The notes under the pieces were generated by a model that saw nothing but the letters and a program-made list of their open reading frames with translations, did no database searches and was not told the DNA's origin. A stretch of DNA of 64,000 bases from Henckelia pumila. Its lineage: Eukaryota; Streptophyta; Magnoliopsida; Lamiales; Gesneriaceae. Below are positions 48,500-59,895 of this stretch, piece by piece (the stretch's first letter is position 1; every line of letters begins with the position of its first letter). The translations under genes and the position numbers were made by a program. The stretch covers positions 2,728,001 to 2,792,000 of the forward strand of contig NW_027331831.1 of the NCBI RefSeq assembly GCF_033568475.1, in the 5' to 3' direction.

Positions 48500-50410
48500 A
48501 CAGACACAAGCCTTGATAATGCATTTAAAGTAATTTATTGCGGCGGCGGCGGAGGAAGTGCAATGAAGAGAGGGGCAGAGGAAGTAAGGTAGTGGTGGAG
48601 CCGCGGGGACATGAAGGTTTTTTCATTGCCAAGGGAAAAGAGGATGCTCTTTGCACCAAGAATATGGTTCTTGGTGAAGCTTTTTATAATGAGAAACGAA
48701 TATCCCGTTCAGGTTTGGATTGCATTGAAATGATTTATTATGATGTTCCTTGAATTTGGTAGTTTATACGAAGAGATTTTAATGGTATATTTTGTGACGA
48801 GTGTTCAATGAATGTTGGTTATTTTATATTGCATTTTATTCGTCAAGATTGAATTTTTTTTCGTATTTCATATGTTTTTTCTTTTTGTTTTGGTTTATTT
48901 GCTGAGAATGAAGATGGAACTCAGACTGAGTACAGAGTGTGGAACTGGAATCGTTTCCGATCCTAGCTGGCTACAGCCATTGATGGTGGAATTGATAATG
49001 TTTGGTTTAATTTCATATTGATCATAATGTTGTGTGTGTTGGAAGGCCGCACTTACGTCTGTTGCTACTTGCTGGCCAGTAGTTTCCTTCCTCCCCTCAA
49101 GTTTTTTGTGTTATTTTTCGAGTTTCGATAAAATTTATGTTATGCAAGTAACTTGAACAAAAGTTTTAGTTGGTTTCTAGTTTTGTTTTGACATGATTTC
49201 AGTCTTATGAGCACCATCTCTTTATTGATTTTAGACATTTATTTCTTTATGAACAAGCAGATGATGAGTTACTCGGATTCCCCTTCAAGACATCTTGGGT
49301 GATGCACAAACCGAGTTTCTGATGCAATTTTAATTAATTTACACCAGTTATGATGCAGCTTCATTCTGTATATGTTATTTATCGATAGCTCAGTTCCCCC
49401 CTCCCATTTGCTTCTGTTCTCAGCATATGCTAGATCCACCACACTTTTGTCTTCGAATACTAAAACATGGAGATAAGTGGAATGTTCCAAGAGGATGTTT
49501 TCTATTTTCTCATCAATCTAGCAACATTAAGGTGCTAACAAATCTAGCTGTGTGATTTTGAACTCATAAAATATTGGTTCTCGAATTCCATTACTAGTAT
49601 TCAAGATTGGTAAAAGTCAAGAGTTTGCCTCAAGGTGGATTTGTCACACTAGAGCTTTATTGGGCTAAGGTTCAAATAATGTTTTGAGCTTATAGAATTC
49701 TCCAATATATTTGTTTATTATTATATATCTTAGTGTATGTATGTACTAAAATACACGAGCTACTTGTGAATCATTGATCACTTGTAGGCCGTTTGAAATA
49801 ATTTTGAAATATTGTATGAACAAAAGCTCAAGTTCTATAGTGTTGAATGCAAGACAAATAGTATTGGAGCGTCCTTAGTCCCATTGCACGTATGCTACAA
49901 GGATCTATCACATGTATGTGTCAGCAACCACAATTTATGTATAATGATAAAAAGAGAATTACATTGAACAAAAGCTAGCTAGTCCTTTCTCCTCAGCAAA
50001 GCTAGTTAACACTTAAAGAACGAAATGAAGCTCATTTTATTATTTTCTTTCCAATCTAAACTGTAACTGCCTATGGGCCATCCAGACTTGGGCCTTAATT
50101 TCCTTAAATATCTAGACCCAATAATAATTGGGTTCGTAACAGTATGCTAGAAGATTGGACCTGAGCTCTTGGTATGGAGATGTACCAAGGAGATGTATTC
50201 TCATAGATAACCTTGTGGAACTCTATTTGCCTTACTTTTCAGGCCAGAATATTAGCTCTGAATGCAGAGGCTGTATTTTCCCAGGAAGTGAAGAAGTTGC
50301 AGGCTCATCAATTCAAACCCGCCGAGCAATTATGTTACCCTTAAACCCTTTGAACGCGACCATGCTTGTGTTGTCGGCGGCTACCGTGTGCCCAAGAAAC
50401 AAAATACTGC
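48500..50410 (+). pseudogene. Decayed fibrillarin gene (snoRNP methyltransferase relic)
   Basis: Fibrillarin is the nucleolar 2'-O-methyltransferase of C/D snoRNPs. Three separated blocks match it. At 48570-48713: [20 protein letters not shown], then [20 protein letters not shown], preceded by GGC/GGA triplets of the Gly/Arg-rich N-terminus in a shifted frame. At 48905-49010: ENEDGTQTEYRVWNWNRFRS, a stop, then IDGGIDNVWF. At 50243-50405: QARILALNA fused to EAVFSQEVKKLQAHQFKPAE, then ERDHACVVGGYRVPKK. The whole SAM-binding core between the second and third blocks is missing, and part of the third is deleted. CAG precedes QARILA where intact genes have an intron border, so this is a decayed genomic copy rather than a retrocopy. 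Confidence 0.88.
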
Positions 50411-52561
50411 AGCATAGGGTAATCTCAATATGTTACTCTCTATTATTGTGCCCACACCATTTTGCATGGTGAAGAATTGGTATTGTTTTGTTTAGAAAGA
50501 CGACAATTATTTTTTCGGTGCGCATTGAATAATATGAGCCAACGAGTTGCTAAAGTAAGTATAATTTGAATGTAGGAAGATTAAACAAAGTAGTTTTCTT
50601 TTCATCACTTTCTATAGTGCGCGAATGTCCCGAGGCATTGCTCGCAAATGGGACCAACTAAAGCATCGGCACGATTATCTCGATACATATTATGGTATTT
50701 CATACGATGATGCGAATGTGAAAATTTCAGGGTTTTTTTTAATTGTGAAATTAACCACACTAATTAAGGTTTAACCGTATACACTTGTATATCGACACCT
50801 GTGACAAATTTAGGGTTAACTAATTACGCATTATTGGCACTACAGGCTACAGCACTGATAATTAAAAACAATGATGTAAATTGGTACCGCATAAAAAAAC
50901 TATATATGTCATGTTTAATTTGTTTAAATTTCTATGAAAAATTAATGAGGCTAATTATATCCCATATATATGTTTTAATTTGTAGTGAAAAAAACTATAT
51001 GAAAAGCTATCGATCAGTTAAATAAAACCCACAAATGCCTTTAAATTTATACATCTACATGAAATCATTTTTTCGTTTCAAAAAAGAAACTATATTTTAA
51101 ATGAAGTAAAAAATATTTATATAATTATATCTTTCTTGAATTTAGTAAAACTTATTGTAAATCAGTATTTTTGAAACTCTAATTAAACACTGAACATAAG
51201 AAAGCAAAACATATATTTATTGCACTCGAATAGTCGAATGTCCATCTCGATTTTGAACACATTTGGCATGACCTAAAATATACACATGGCAGCGGCTGTG
51301 GGTTCAATTATTAATCAAAATAGATGTATATTTATGGACATGTTATTGTAGTTAATGATATGATAACACGTGTTTTCTAGCTTTCTGGCTTTTTAAAAGA
51401 TAAATAATTTATATAAGAATTTAATAGTTGGATGGAGTTTAGCTTGTTGATTATTCTTAGAAGAATTCCAATTATAAAATCTTGAATGATAGAAATAAAC
51501 TTTGATGGACTTAAACTAATACAGGATGATTTTTAAATGTTCCTCGAAGTGTAAATCAAATAATCAATTTTAATATAAGGTTGCAAACTTCGTATCGACA
51601 CATGCAATGCTTACACAAATTTAAAAATGTCGTGACAAGACACATTATTCATTGCAAAGTAATGGCTTTCAGCCTTTTATTTCATCAATCAATAATTAAA
51701 TAGAAGAATACCCTTACATTCAATGTAGAGAAATAAGTTTTAAACTATATTATTTATGATAGTAGTTAACATTTTAAATTTCTAATGTGTGCACGCCACA
51801 TATATATATGTATTATTATTAATAGGCAAGTATTTTTTTTTTCTATGAGCAAACTTTGAGTATTTTAAATATTCATCCTGACTCCTGAGACATATTTTAT
51901 AAATCTCACAGTCACGGACCAAAATGTAACAAAATTAACTCTTCAATTTCAATGTGCACCGCATTAATATCAATTGCATGATGAAAATACAAATTTCATA
52001 GTTTATTTCATAATCCAAATTTAATACAAGACTGGAATAATAATTTGCAACATAATTTCATTACCAATCATTATTGTACGTATAAATTAATATGGGAAAC
52101 AAAATTAATGAATTAATTAATACTTTGTAAAAATGCCGTAAACTACGTGTGAGTTTCACGTGAAGTTTCCTCGCGTGATTATTTCGAGAACCTGTCGTGT
52201 TGGCTACCAAAAACACAGACCCACAAATCCCAACCGTCCATTGAACGTCAAATTCCTGAAAAAACCCAAAAAAAGGTCGTATATCCGACGGTAGAGAACG
52301 CGTTAGCTTTTAATTTTCAAAATCTGGAAAAATAAAGAAAACACGCAACACAAGTGGCACACAACTAACTCCTCTCAAAACCCACTCTTCTTTTGATTTC
52401 AAGTTTATCTCTCTCTCTCTACAACATTTACGATTCTCTCTCTACGAATTCATTCCAAACTTTTCTCTGTGGTTCATACTTCATAGAATATTTAGATAAT
52501 TTCTTATACTCTGAAAAAGTCTGAATCGAGAAATCAAAATTCAAAGTTCTGGGCTGAGAAG
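50411..52561. other. AT-rich spacer and SCL8 promoter/leader
   Basis: Most of this is AT-rich with no recognised element. The last 250 bases change character: CT-rich sequence (CTCTCTCTCTCTACAAC at 52410) immediately upstream is typical of a plant 5' UTR. The sequence GTCCATTGAACG and ACGTGT-like words occur upstream but cannot be assigned a function. Confidence 0.5.
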
Positions 52562-54409
52562 ATGTCTTCCGGGTTCTCCGGCGGCGTGCCGGACTTCTTC
52601 ACGGCCGGGAGGAGATCTACCGTTGTGCCGACGAATATGAACCTACAGCAGCAAGGCTCTTTCCGTTCACCTCTCTCAGGAATTCCGGCCGACCAGAGAG
52701 CCGGGATCTTGGCGAGGCGGGGACCCGATTCGATGCCGATGGGGAAGAGATCGCTTGCTGAGTTTCAGCAGCAACAGGATTTTTTGAAGCAGCAACAGGG
52801 ATTAGAGTTTTATCTCAGAAACGTGAAGCCAAGGCATGGTTACCAGCATGCATCACCCACATCCACCCAATCGACGGTAAATTTACCTCCGGCTTCGATG
52901 GAGATTTCATCTGTCTCAAGTTCTCTGATGAATAACGTTAATCCCCGGTGTGGCCTTCCGATTCTCAAGCAACAGAGTCCACAAAGTTTGATTCTTTCAA
53001 ACACAGGCAACGTTGTTTCCACTGGTACTTTCTTGCCAAATTTGGTTTCGAACAAGGTGTCTGTAGCTTCGGTTCCGAGTCAGGAATCGGAGGAAAAGAT
53101 GCTGAATCACAAGTTGCGGGAGCTGGAAAAACGGCTGTTGGGAGATGATGACGATGATGATGCAGAAGAAGTTTCTACTGTTACTGCAACCGAGTGGTCC
53201 GAAACGATGTTGAATCTCATCAACCCCGCCGGAAAACCCATGTCTCCGTCGCCCAGTTCATCGTCTTCTTCGTGTTCTTCCACTGCAGCTTCACCTCTGC
53301 TGCCCTGCCCTAAACAATATCTGATAGACGCCGCCGTGGCTATTTCCGAAGGAAAGCCAGAAATCGCCTCTGAAGTCTTCTCCCGCCTCCAACATTTGAC
53401 CAACGAGAGGAAAACTTCAGAGCAGCGGCTCGCAGTTCACATGATTTCAGCCTTGAAATCTCGCGCGTCGCCCATAGAGCATCCTCCGCAGCCTGTAACA
53501 GAGCTTTACGGTGACGAACACTACGCAGCGACACAATTGTTGTACGATGTGCTGCCGTGTTTCAAGCTTGGATTCATGGCCGCAAATCTAGCCATCCTCT
53601 CAGCCGCCTCAGAACGAGGTATGAATAAGATTCATATCGTGGATTTTGAAATCGGACATGGCGTGCAGTACGTGCATTTAATACATGCACTGGCAGCAAA
53701 TATAAACCGAGGAAAACCCTCCGCCATGTTAAAGATCACAACTTTCACAGACTCCGCGGCCGCAGAAAAGCTCAAACATGTCGGGGAAAGGCTCAAATAT
53801 GTGGCAAACCAAAAAGGCGTGTGCTTTAGCATACACATAAAAAACTCAAGCACCACCAAAGATTTGAGCCGTGAAAACCTGCAAGTACAGTCCGACGAAG
53901 CTCTGGCCGTGAATTTCGCATTCAAACTATACAAAATTCCGGACGAAAGCGTATCTACAGAGAACCAACGGGACGACCTTCTCCGCCGCGTGAAGATGTT
54001 GTCCCCGGCCGTAATGACCGTGGTGGAGCAAGAACTGAACACAAACACCGCCCCACTGGCGGCGCGTGTGAGGGAAGTCTGGGATCATTACGGTGCGTTG
54101 CTCGAATCTCTAGACGCGACTGTTTCCGCAGAGAATCCCAACCGGGCAAGAATCGAAGAAGGGCTTTGTCGCAGAATGAAAAACTCGGTGGCGTACGAGG
54201 GCAGGGATCGCGTGGAGAGGTGCGAAGTTTTCGGGAAATGGCGGGCCCGGTTCGGGATGTCCGGGTTCAAGATCCGACCCATGAGCGTTGATTCGCTCCG
54301 ATGTAATTGGACACGTGGCAACCCAGGATTCACCGTGAACGAGGAATCTGGAGGCGTCTCCTTGGGGTGGATGGGACGAAGCATTACCGTGGCATCTGCT
54401 TGGTATTAA
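52562..54409 (+). CDS. SCL8: GRAS-family transcription regulator, SCL8-like
   Basis: An intronless gene of 615 residues. The N-terminal third is disordered and Gln/Ser-rich (MSSGFSGGVPDFFTAGRRST matches the SCL8 start I recall from Arabidopsis). It carries an acidic run (GDDDDDDAEEV) and a Ser run (PSPSSSSSSCSSTAA). The GRAS domain follows: the first leucine-rich part with AVHMISALKSR, the VHIID-type core IHIVDFEIGHGVQYVH, the PFYRE region with AVNFAFKLYKIPDESVS, and the SAW end with FGKWRARFGMSGFKIRPMS, then GWMGRSITVASAWY. GRAS proteins are nuclear regulators that act with DNA-binding partners. SCL8 itself has little known function. The first ATG after the CT-rich leader fits the conserved N-terminus. 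Confidence 0.94.
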   Translation: MSSGFSGGVPDFFTAGRRSTVVPTNMNLQQQGSFRSPLSGIPADQRAGILARRGPDSMPMGKRSLAEFQQQQDFLKQQQGLEFYLRNVKPRHGYQHASPTSTQSTVNLPPASMEISSVSSSLMNNVNPRCGLPILKQQSPQSLILSNTGNVVSTGTFLPNLVSNKVSVASVPSQESEEKMLNHKLRELEKRLLGDDDDDDAEEVSTVTATEWSETMLNLINPAGKPMSPSPSSSSSSCSSTAASPLLPCPKQYLIDAAVAISEGKPEIASEVFSRLQHLTNERKTSEQRLAVHMISALKSRASPIEHPPQPVTELYGDEHYAATQLLYDVLPCFKLGFMAANLAILSAASERGMNKIHIVDFEIGHGVQYVHLIHALAANINRGKPSAMLKITTFTDSAAAEKLKHVGERLKYVANQKGVCFSIHIKNSSTTKDLSRENLQVQSDEALAVNFAFKLYKIPDESVSTENQRDDLLRRVKMLSPAVMTVVEQELNTNTAPLAARVREVWDHYGALLESLDATVSAENPNRARIEEGLCRRMKNSVAYEGRDRVERCEVFGKWRARFGMSGFKIRPMSVDSLRCNWTRGNPGFTVNEESGGVSLGWMGRSITVASAWY

Positions 54410-55596
54410 AAAAAAAAAAGAATTTATTTTCTTGGGTTTAGTTAGTTAGTTAATTGTTTCCTTTTTATTATTAACCAGAAGCTCAACTAAACAAAAAAAA
54501 TGTTGTCTAGTTGTCATTAATTCATTATTGGTTCACCTACTTTTTTTTTGTTTTACAATAATGATAATAAAAATTAATCCATTGAGCAATTTCGACAATT
54601 TGAAATCTAAGATGATCTCAGAAATTGCAATTTCATGTGTATCTTGCTTTGTTTGTGAATTATAGTTCGTAACAAAAATCTGAATTATGTCCACATAATT
54701 AGTATGCAACAAAGGTACAGTCCCTTTGTGTGTCCATATAAACATAAACAGCGTATTAAATAAATATTGGTGTAAGTGAGAGAGTGAAAGTATTAAATGA
54801 AAATTGAATGATGGTGAGGAATGCAAAGCGTAACTTGTGATGTTAATCCATGACATGACACCTTTACATTTCTCAATAAATATCCAACAAGGCTGCCAAC
54901 CAAAAAGCTGACATGGAATAAAATTTTTACTATATTTTTTCCTTCTATGACACTGTAACTTTATTTTTATATATTTGTTTTTCTAAATTTCTTTTTCTAT
55001 AGTGAGACTACATTTTATTTTATGTAGGGAAAAATGACAAATATAAGAAAGGCAACAAACCAAAACTAATTTTTTTAAATAAAAGAAAAAAACCAAAATG
55101 GTAAAGCGAAAAATAAATTTTATCGTCCAAAAGTTACATGCTTAATGGATTTCAAAGGTTTCTTAAAACCAAGTAAATTATTAAATTCATTTAATTCAAC
55201 TTAAATATGTATCGACTATGATCGACTAGATTGTCACGACTCAACCACATCCTTAATCACTTAGCTAAAAAATAAAGGTATGAATTATTTATGAGTTTGG
55301 ACTTTGGTGAGTCTTGACTTGTTGTCAAAGATTATCGGAATGATTTATTTTCTTTAATCAAACTGATTAAAAATTAAAGTAATCTGATATATATCTCACG
55401 AATTTACTTTGTAAACCTGGATTTTAGATCAATGATATATATGTATCGGATACTTTTGGGGTTAGAATTACCATAAAATCAATCATTTCTATATATGCTT
55501 CCAGTCAACTAGTCTTTTTTTTTTTTTTAATATCTAAAATTATCTCTACATGATTAATTACTAATAGCAACGAATCCAAATTAATTTGTTCAAATT
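54410..55596. other. SCL8 3' side and AT-rich spacer
   Basis: The 3' UTR is followed by AT-rich DNA. A 107-codon frame on the minus strand (54533-54856) has no recognisable composition and is likely chance. No element ends seen. Confidence 0.5.
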
Positions 55597-55911
55597 TTAT
55601 GTATAGTTTTTTTGAAACCAACTAAAATATTTAATGCGCAAATCATCTCGATCTACAATATCACAAATGTGATTTGGTGGATTTGACCAAGTACTAGGAT
55701 TAGCAAAAAAATGGGATTCATTTGCTAAAGCAGGAGCAATTCCATTGGCTAATCGACTTACATAAACAATAGAAAATGACGGTTCTGGTTGTAATATTAT
55801 TTGACAGTCTTCGATTATGGAGCCAAATTCAGATTTATTGTTCTTAAAAGAGTTGAGAACCCTCACAATTATCTGTGCATCCATTTCAAATATCACACTT
55901 TTGAAATTCAT
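55597..55911 (-). mobile_element. Third RNase H-like (RVT_3) LINE fragment
   Basis: An open 104-codon stretch on the minus strand reads NFKSVIFEMDAQIIVRVLNS, FGSIIEDCQIIL, SIVYVSRLANGIAPALANES. This is the C-terminal half of an RNase H-like domain (E.DA, D, VSR.AN..AH.LA) as found at the end of plant LINE ORF2. The usual AH is AP here (GIAPALA), altering the position normally holding the conserved histidine. The N-terminal half and the rest of the element are absent. Confidence 0.72.
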
Positions 55912-56355
55912 ACCACGAATCCATGAAATTTTATGTATAATTATTCTTGTAATTTAATATATGTAATCAAATTATTTACTGATTGGAATTTGGAAATGGT
56001 TTAGTCTTCTAAACTGTCATTTTTTTTCGCTGACTTCTCATGAAAATTTTAGATGACTAAATTGATTATTTCTTCCTATCGAGGGTGATTAAAAAAACCA
56101 AGTATCTTAATCAATTCCAAATGCGCATGATGCTAATTGAATCAAATTTAAAAGTCTATACACTAATCGAGACAAAATTATATACCATTTCATTAGAACA
56201 TAGGATAAATTATTTTTAAATTTAATTATGATTCATATTTAAAATTTTATTTATGAATTAGGTTAAAATTTATAGATCTCCCTATGAGGCATACGAGTGA
56301 CATGATATATTAGGACTTTAGGAAATGTAAAAGAACAAATGCTAAAAAATATTAA

Positions 56356-56705
56356 GGGATTGTTTGGACAATTACTTAAAAAATATTGTTAGTGTTTTAT
56401 AAGTTAAAAAACTTAAAGTATGTTTGGACAAATTTTTTTTAAAACAGTACTGTTGACAAATATATTTTTTTTAAAAAAAAATTTCAACTATATTTTTTAA
56501 ATAACAATTGAGATGTTTTTTATGATATTTTTAAATTGAAAACATTTATGAAAAAAAACATACTAATTTTAAATCGTAAAAATGTTTTATAAAATAGTTG
56601 TTCAAATATATATTTATTTTTAAAACATCTTTAAAAATATTATATATATTTTTTTAAAAACACTTTTATATAAACATTCTATAAACATTTGTCCAAACAT
56701 AAGGC
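56356..56705. mobile_element. 350-bp Tourist-like MITE with TAA duplication
   Basis: It begins GGGATTGTTTGGACAAT and ends CATTTGTCCAAACATAAGGC, with TAA at both flanks (56353-56355 and 56706-56708). The GTTTGGACAA core is inverted between the ends. A further TGTTTGGACAAATTT at 56422 suggests an internal duplication of a terminus. Confidence 0.75.
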
Positions 56706-56923
56706 TAAGAAGTGACTATCCAATTTTAATACATTCATTTCCTTGCAAAAAAACTTTAATTTAAATTAAAAAATCTGTAAGATACAAAGCAAGAGGAAAT
56801 ATATAGTTCAATATTTAACTTGTTATATTCTTGATTAAACCATTTAAAACATTAACTAAAATACTTCGCCGAATTTAAATAATATCTATTATAAATAATT
56901 AAAATCATATTGTCTATGACTAA

Positions 56924-57119
56924 GAGCCCATTTGGATTTTGTAGAGATTTTTTAAAATAAGTGCTTTTAAAAGCTACAATTTTTGGCTTTTAAAAAAGCT
57001 CTAATTTTGACTTAAAAAAATGCTTATTTAAGCACTTTTTTGGTCAACCAAATACCTTGTTAACTGAAAAACACTTAAAAAGTATTTTTTTGGCCTGACT
57101 TTTGAAACCAAACGGGACC
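56924..57119. mobile_element. 196-bp Tourist-like MITE with TAA duplication
   Basis: It begins GAGCCCATTTGGATTTTGTAG and ends AAACCAAACGGGACC, flanked by TAA on both sides (56921-56923 and 57120-57122). It contains GTGCTTTTAAAAGC and AAAAAAGCTCTAATTTTGAC words also present at 34426-34510. Non-coding. Confidence 0.82.
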
Positions 57120-57435
57120 TAATATTAAAATATTTTATGGGTTGATATATTTGTGAAATGTTATGACGTATATTTATAATTGAGATATATTTATATAATA
57201 GACATTTAGGATGAAAGATAATATTTTTAATATAAAAATTAATATTTTCTTTTGTAAACAAAATTAAACGGTGAAACAGTTCCAAAAAAAATTTGCCAAA
57301 ATTTATATGACATTTATTCACTCGACTGTTGTCATGTTGAAAAATTAATTAAATTGATAAAGAAAAAAGATAGAACCAATTTGTAATTATTGGGTGAGAA
57401 GTGTCTATTTCTGTAATTTCAGGTTTCAAATATGA

Positions 57436-57500
57436 CCGTTGTTGCTTTGGGCCCTTTATATTCGTAGAGCGCCGAAGTGCCAAAATTCATTCACGCCGTT
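57436..57500 (-). promoter_or_regulatory. Two mitosis-specific (MSA-type) AACGG cores in the PATRONUS-like promoter
   Basis: On the minus strand CAACGGTCA (57434-57441 region) and TTCAACGGCG (57496-57503 region) contain the AACGG core bound by MYB3R factors in genes expressed at G2/M. The first matches about 9 of 11 positions of the MSA consensus. They lie just upstream of or within the leader of the PATRONUS-like gene, near a TTTATATT box at 57455. Function is inferred from motif and gene type. Confidence 0.5.
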
Positions 57501-58887
57501 GAAATTTGAAAAGAAACGAAGTTAATTTTAGTCTAATCCTCTGAAACAAGTGAGAATCAATAGGAAATTCTCTGGAACGCGAAAGAAATTTCTGAAAATC
57601 CGAGAATCTACCGTGAGTTTTCTTCTCTGACTTCTAATTTTATTGGAAGTTTTCGTGGAAAAAGGTTGGATGATGACGTGAGTTAATATTTATTTATTTA
57701 TATCTTTAAATTGATGGTAAATTTCTTAGATATATGGTTTTTTTCATTCTTAGCATGCGAATTGTGTACAGCCTTGTCATTTGAGTGTTCGTATTTTGTT
57801 CAACTTTTGATTTGGAAGAATTTCTTGCCTATAATGGAAGTTTAATTGAGTACATTGGAATAGATTTGGAGAATTTGATAACCAATAATCTAAATTTCCC
57901 CAAGTTTTTTAGTTTGTTGGTTCATTGGAATACGCCCCCAAATTTTAGGGTCATAGTTGGGTTGTGTGTTTCTGGTTTCCATCGTTCTGACCATAAGCTA
58001 TTTAGGAGTCCCGTGTGGCTGGGTGGGGTCTCATTATTGTTGATATATATATTTTTCCCTTTTTCATTGGAGTGTTTTCGAAGTGAATTTGATCATACAT
58101 GGGAGGTAATGACACTTCTTCAAGGGTCAAGAAGGATTTCGGAGGATGTGGCTTTTTATGATGTATCGATATTGGAGTAATGAAATGGATCATATATTTC
58201 ATTCGTTCTCCATATTTCATGAATAAAGCAGTTAATTAATCTCAGATAACTTAAGAATAACGCAAGTGTATATTGTATTTAATTTAAGCAATCACAGTAT
58301 TGTACACTAAAGAACTATATAGATATATTGAAAGATACACAATGTCTATGGCTACTTTTGGAGGGGAATGTCTATGGCTACTTTTTGAAAGATACACAAT
58401 GTCTATTGTGGTTTGTTCCCGTTTTCACTACTTCTTGTTCTAGTTGACTCATATAATTTTGATGAAGTTTTATGAAGTTAATTCAATACGGTCTTACTCA
58501 AGGCGGTATTGAATCATTAAAATTCAAATAGCTTATGATGCAAATTTCTTTAATTTTTCCAATTTAAAAAGTTTCTTAAATTTTTCTATTCTGATCTTGG
58601 TGTTGGTTGCCTTTAGAAGTTACTAAACCATGAATCAATGTTTTTCAATCAAAAGGGTAGATGTAGAAATTTTATTGTAGTTCTCAATCGTACTTTCACA
58701 CATTTAAAAACTTTTACATTCTTTTACCTCCCCCATGGAAGTAGAAATAGAGTCCTGTGTAATAAATTACTTGGACAATTTTGCTGGTATATTCTGTGTT
58801 GAACCACTATCAGCATTAATTTTTTGCATGACGGTATTAGCCATCCTGCTCTGAAATTTTCTGATCGTGGTAGCAATTCGTTTACAG
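57501..58887 (+). other. PATRONUS-like leader exon and long leader intron
   Basis: A leader exon probably ends at a donor near 57613 (ATCTACCGTGAG). The next acceptor is TTTACAG at 58887, giving a leader intron of about 1.3 kb. The intron contains a 131-codon open frame (57785-58180) that I regard as chance, and a small duplication at 58328-58410. Confidence 0.5.
58328..58410. repeat. Short local duplication in the PATRONUS-like leader intron
   Basis: GAAAGATACACAATGTCTAT occurs twice, and AATGTCTATGGCTACTTTT twice, interleaved within about 80 bp. This is a small replication-slippage type duplication. Confidence 0.8.
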
Positions 58888-58899
58888 GAACAAAAGTCT

Positions 58900-59895
58900 A
58901 TGGCAACCCCAGCTCATTTCCTGATGCAAGATCAAAATTTAAATATTCTCCACAATGGTAAGTTAGTCATATGATATATCCTAACATAAATTATCATAAT
59001 ATTCTGTTGTTGTGTGTGGAGAAAAAATGCTTTGATTTTTTTTGGGACTCCAGGTGGAAAGACTGATGTAACGAAGGCAGATAAGAAAGGAAGGATCAGT
59101 GGTCGGAAAGCTCTGAATGACATATCGAATTCAAGAAAACCAACTGTATTTCAGTCAAACAAGACAGATAATTTTACAAGTGCTGTTTCCCCTGGGAAAG
59201 ATCTAATTGCTGCCTCTACTACTGCTATCACCAAAAAAAGGGGAAAAACAACCGAGAAAGGAAAAGATGGTGGCAGGAAAGCGCTTGGCGACATTACAAA
59301 CTCGGTTAAGAGACCTTTACAATATGCGCCAAAGACAAGTGGGAAGTTAAGTGCTGTTGCGGAAGAAAAAGTACCCATCTCTATGGTTGAAGAGAGATTT
59401 CTTCACAATCATCAAGAATGCATCAAAGCACAAACGAAAATCATGGACTTGGACTTCTTTATGAAGTCAGTTGGACTTGATAATGGTATTGCCAATCAAC
59501 TTTAAGAATCAAAATATTCATTCTCTTTGTACTATACAGTAACTGAATACTCATTTCTTGCTATTCACAGATTTTCCCTCGAAGCCACCTGCTGTGGTAA
59601 AGTCCTCACCAAAGAAGGTTGGTTCCTTCACATTCTGTTATTTTTGCAAAATCTTGAACATTGAAATTTTAGATAGTATTATTATTCAATTATAATTCAG
59701 CCTGAGGAACTGGTAAAGGATTTGATCATGGAAGAAATGACCGAGCCTTCTGATGACCAAGTTCTAAAAATCTGGAAAACAGAGTTTTCTGGCAACTTTT
59801 CTCCTGCTTGTCGATCACCAGAGTCACCAAAGCTGCCATACATGAACTGGGGGGATGAAAAATTTTCCGATCTCAAGTTAATCAAGATGCCTTAG
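58900..59895 (+). CDS. PANS: PATRONUS-like protein (plant securin)
   Basis: Four coding exons (58900-58957, 59054-59485, 59571-59617, 59701-59895) join in phase to 243 residues. PATRONUS proteins protect centromeric cohesion and act as plant securins until the anaphase-promoting complex destroys them. The signature is two near-identical destruction boxes, GRKALNDISNS (R37-L40) and GRKALGDITNS (R94-L97), each matching the RKALNDITN of Arabidopsis PATRONUS1. The conserved central motif VEERFLHNHQECIKAQ (131-146) corresponds to AGERFLHDHSKCIKEQ. The Arabidopsis DEN motif near the N-terminus appears as MQDQN here, so that degron may be absent. The protein is basic in its first half and acidic at the C-terminus. 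The start was chosen because it lies 13 bases after the acceptor and opens the only long frame. Confidence 0.88.

Noticed and set aside
57785-58180. 131-codon frame in the PATRONUS-like leader intron
   Set aside because: Phe/Leu-rich with no family features, and it sits between a plausible donor and acceptor.
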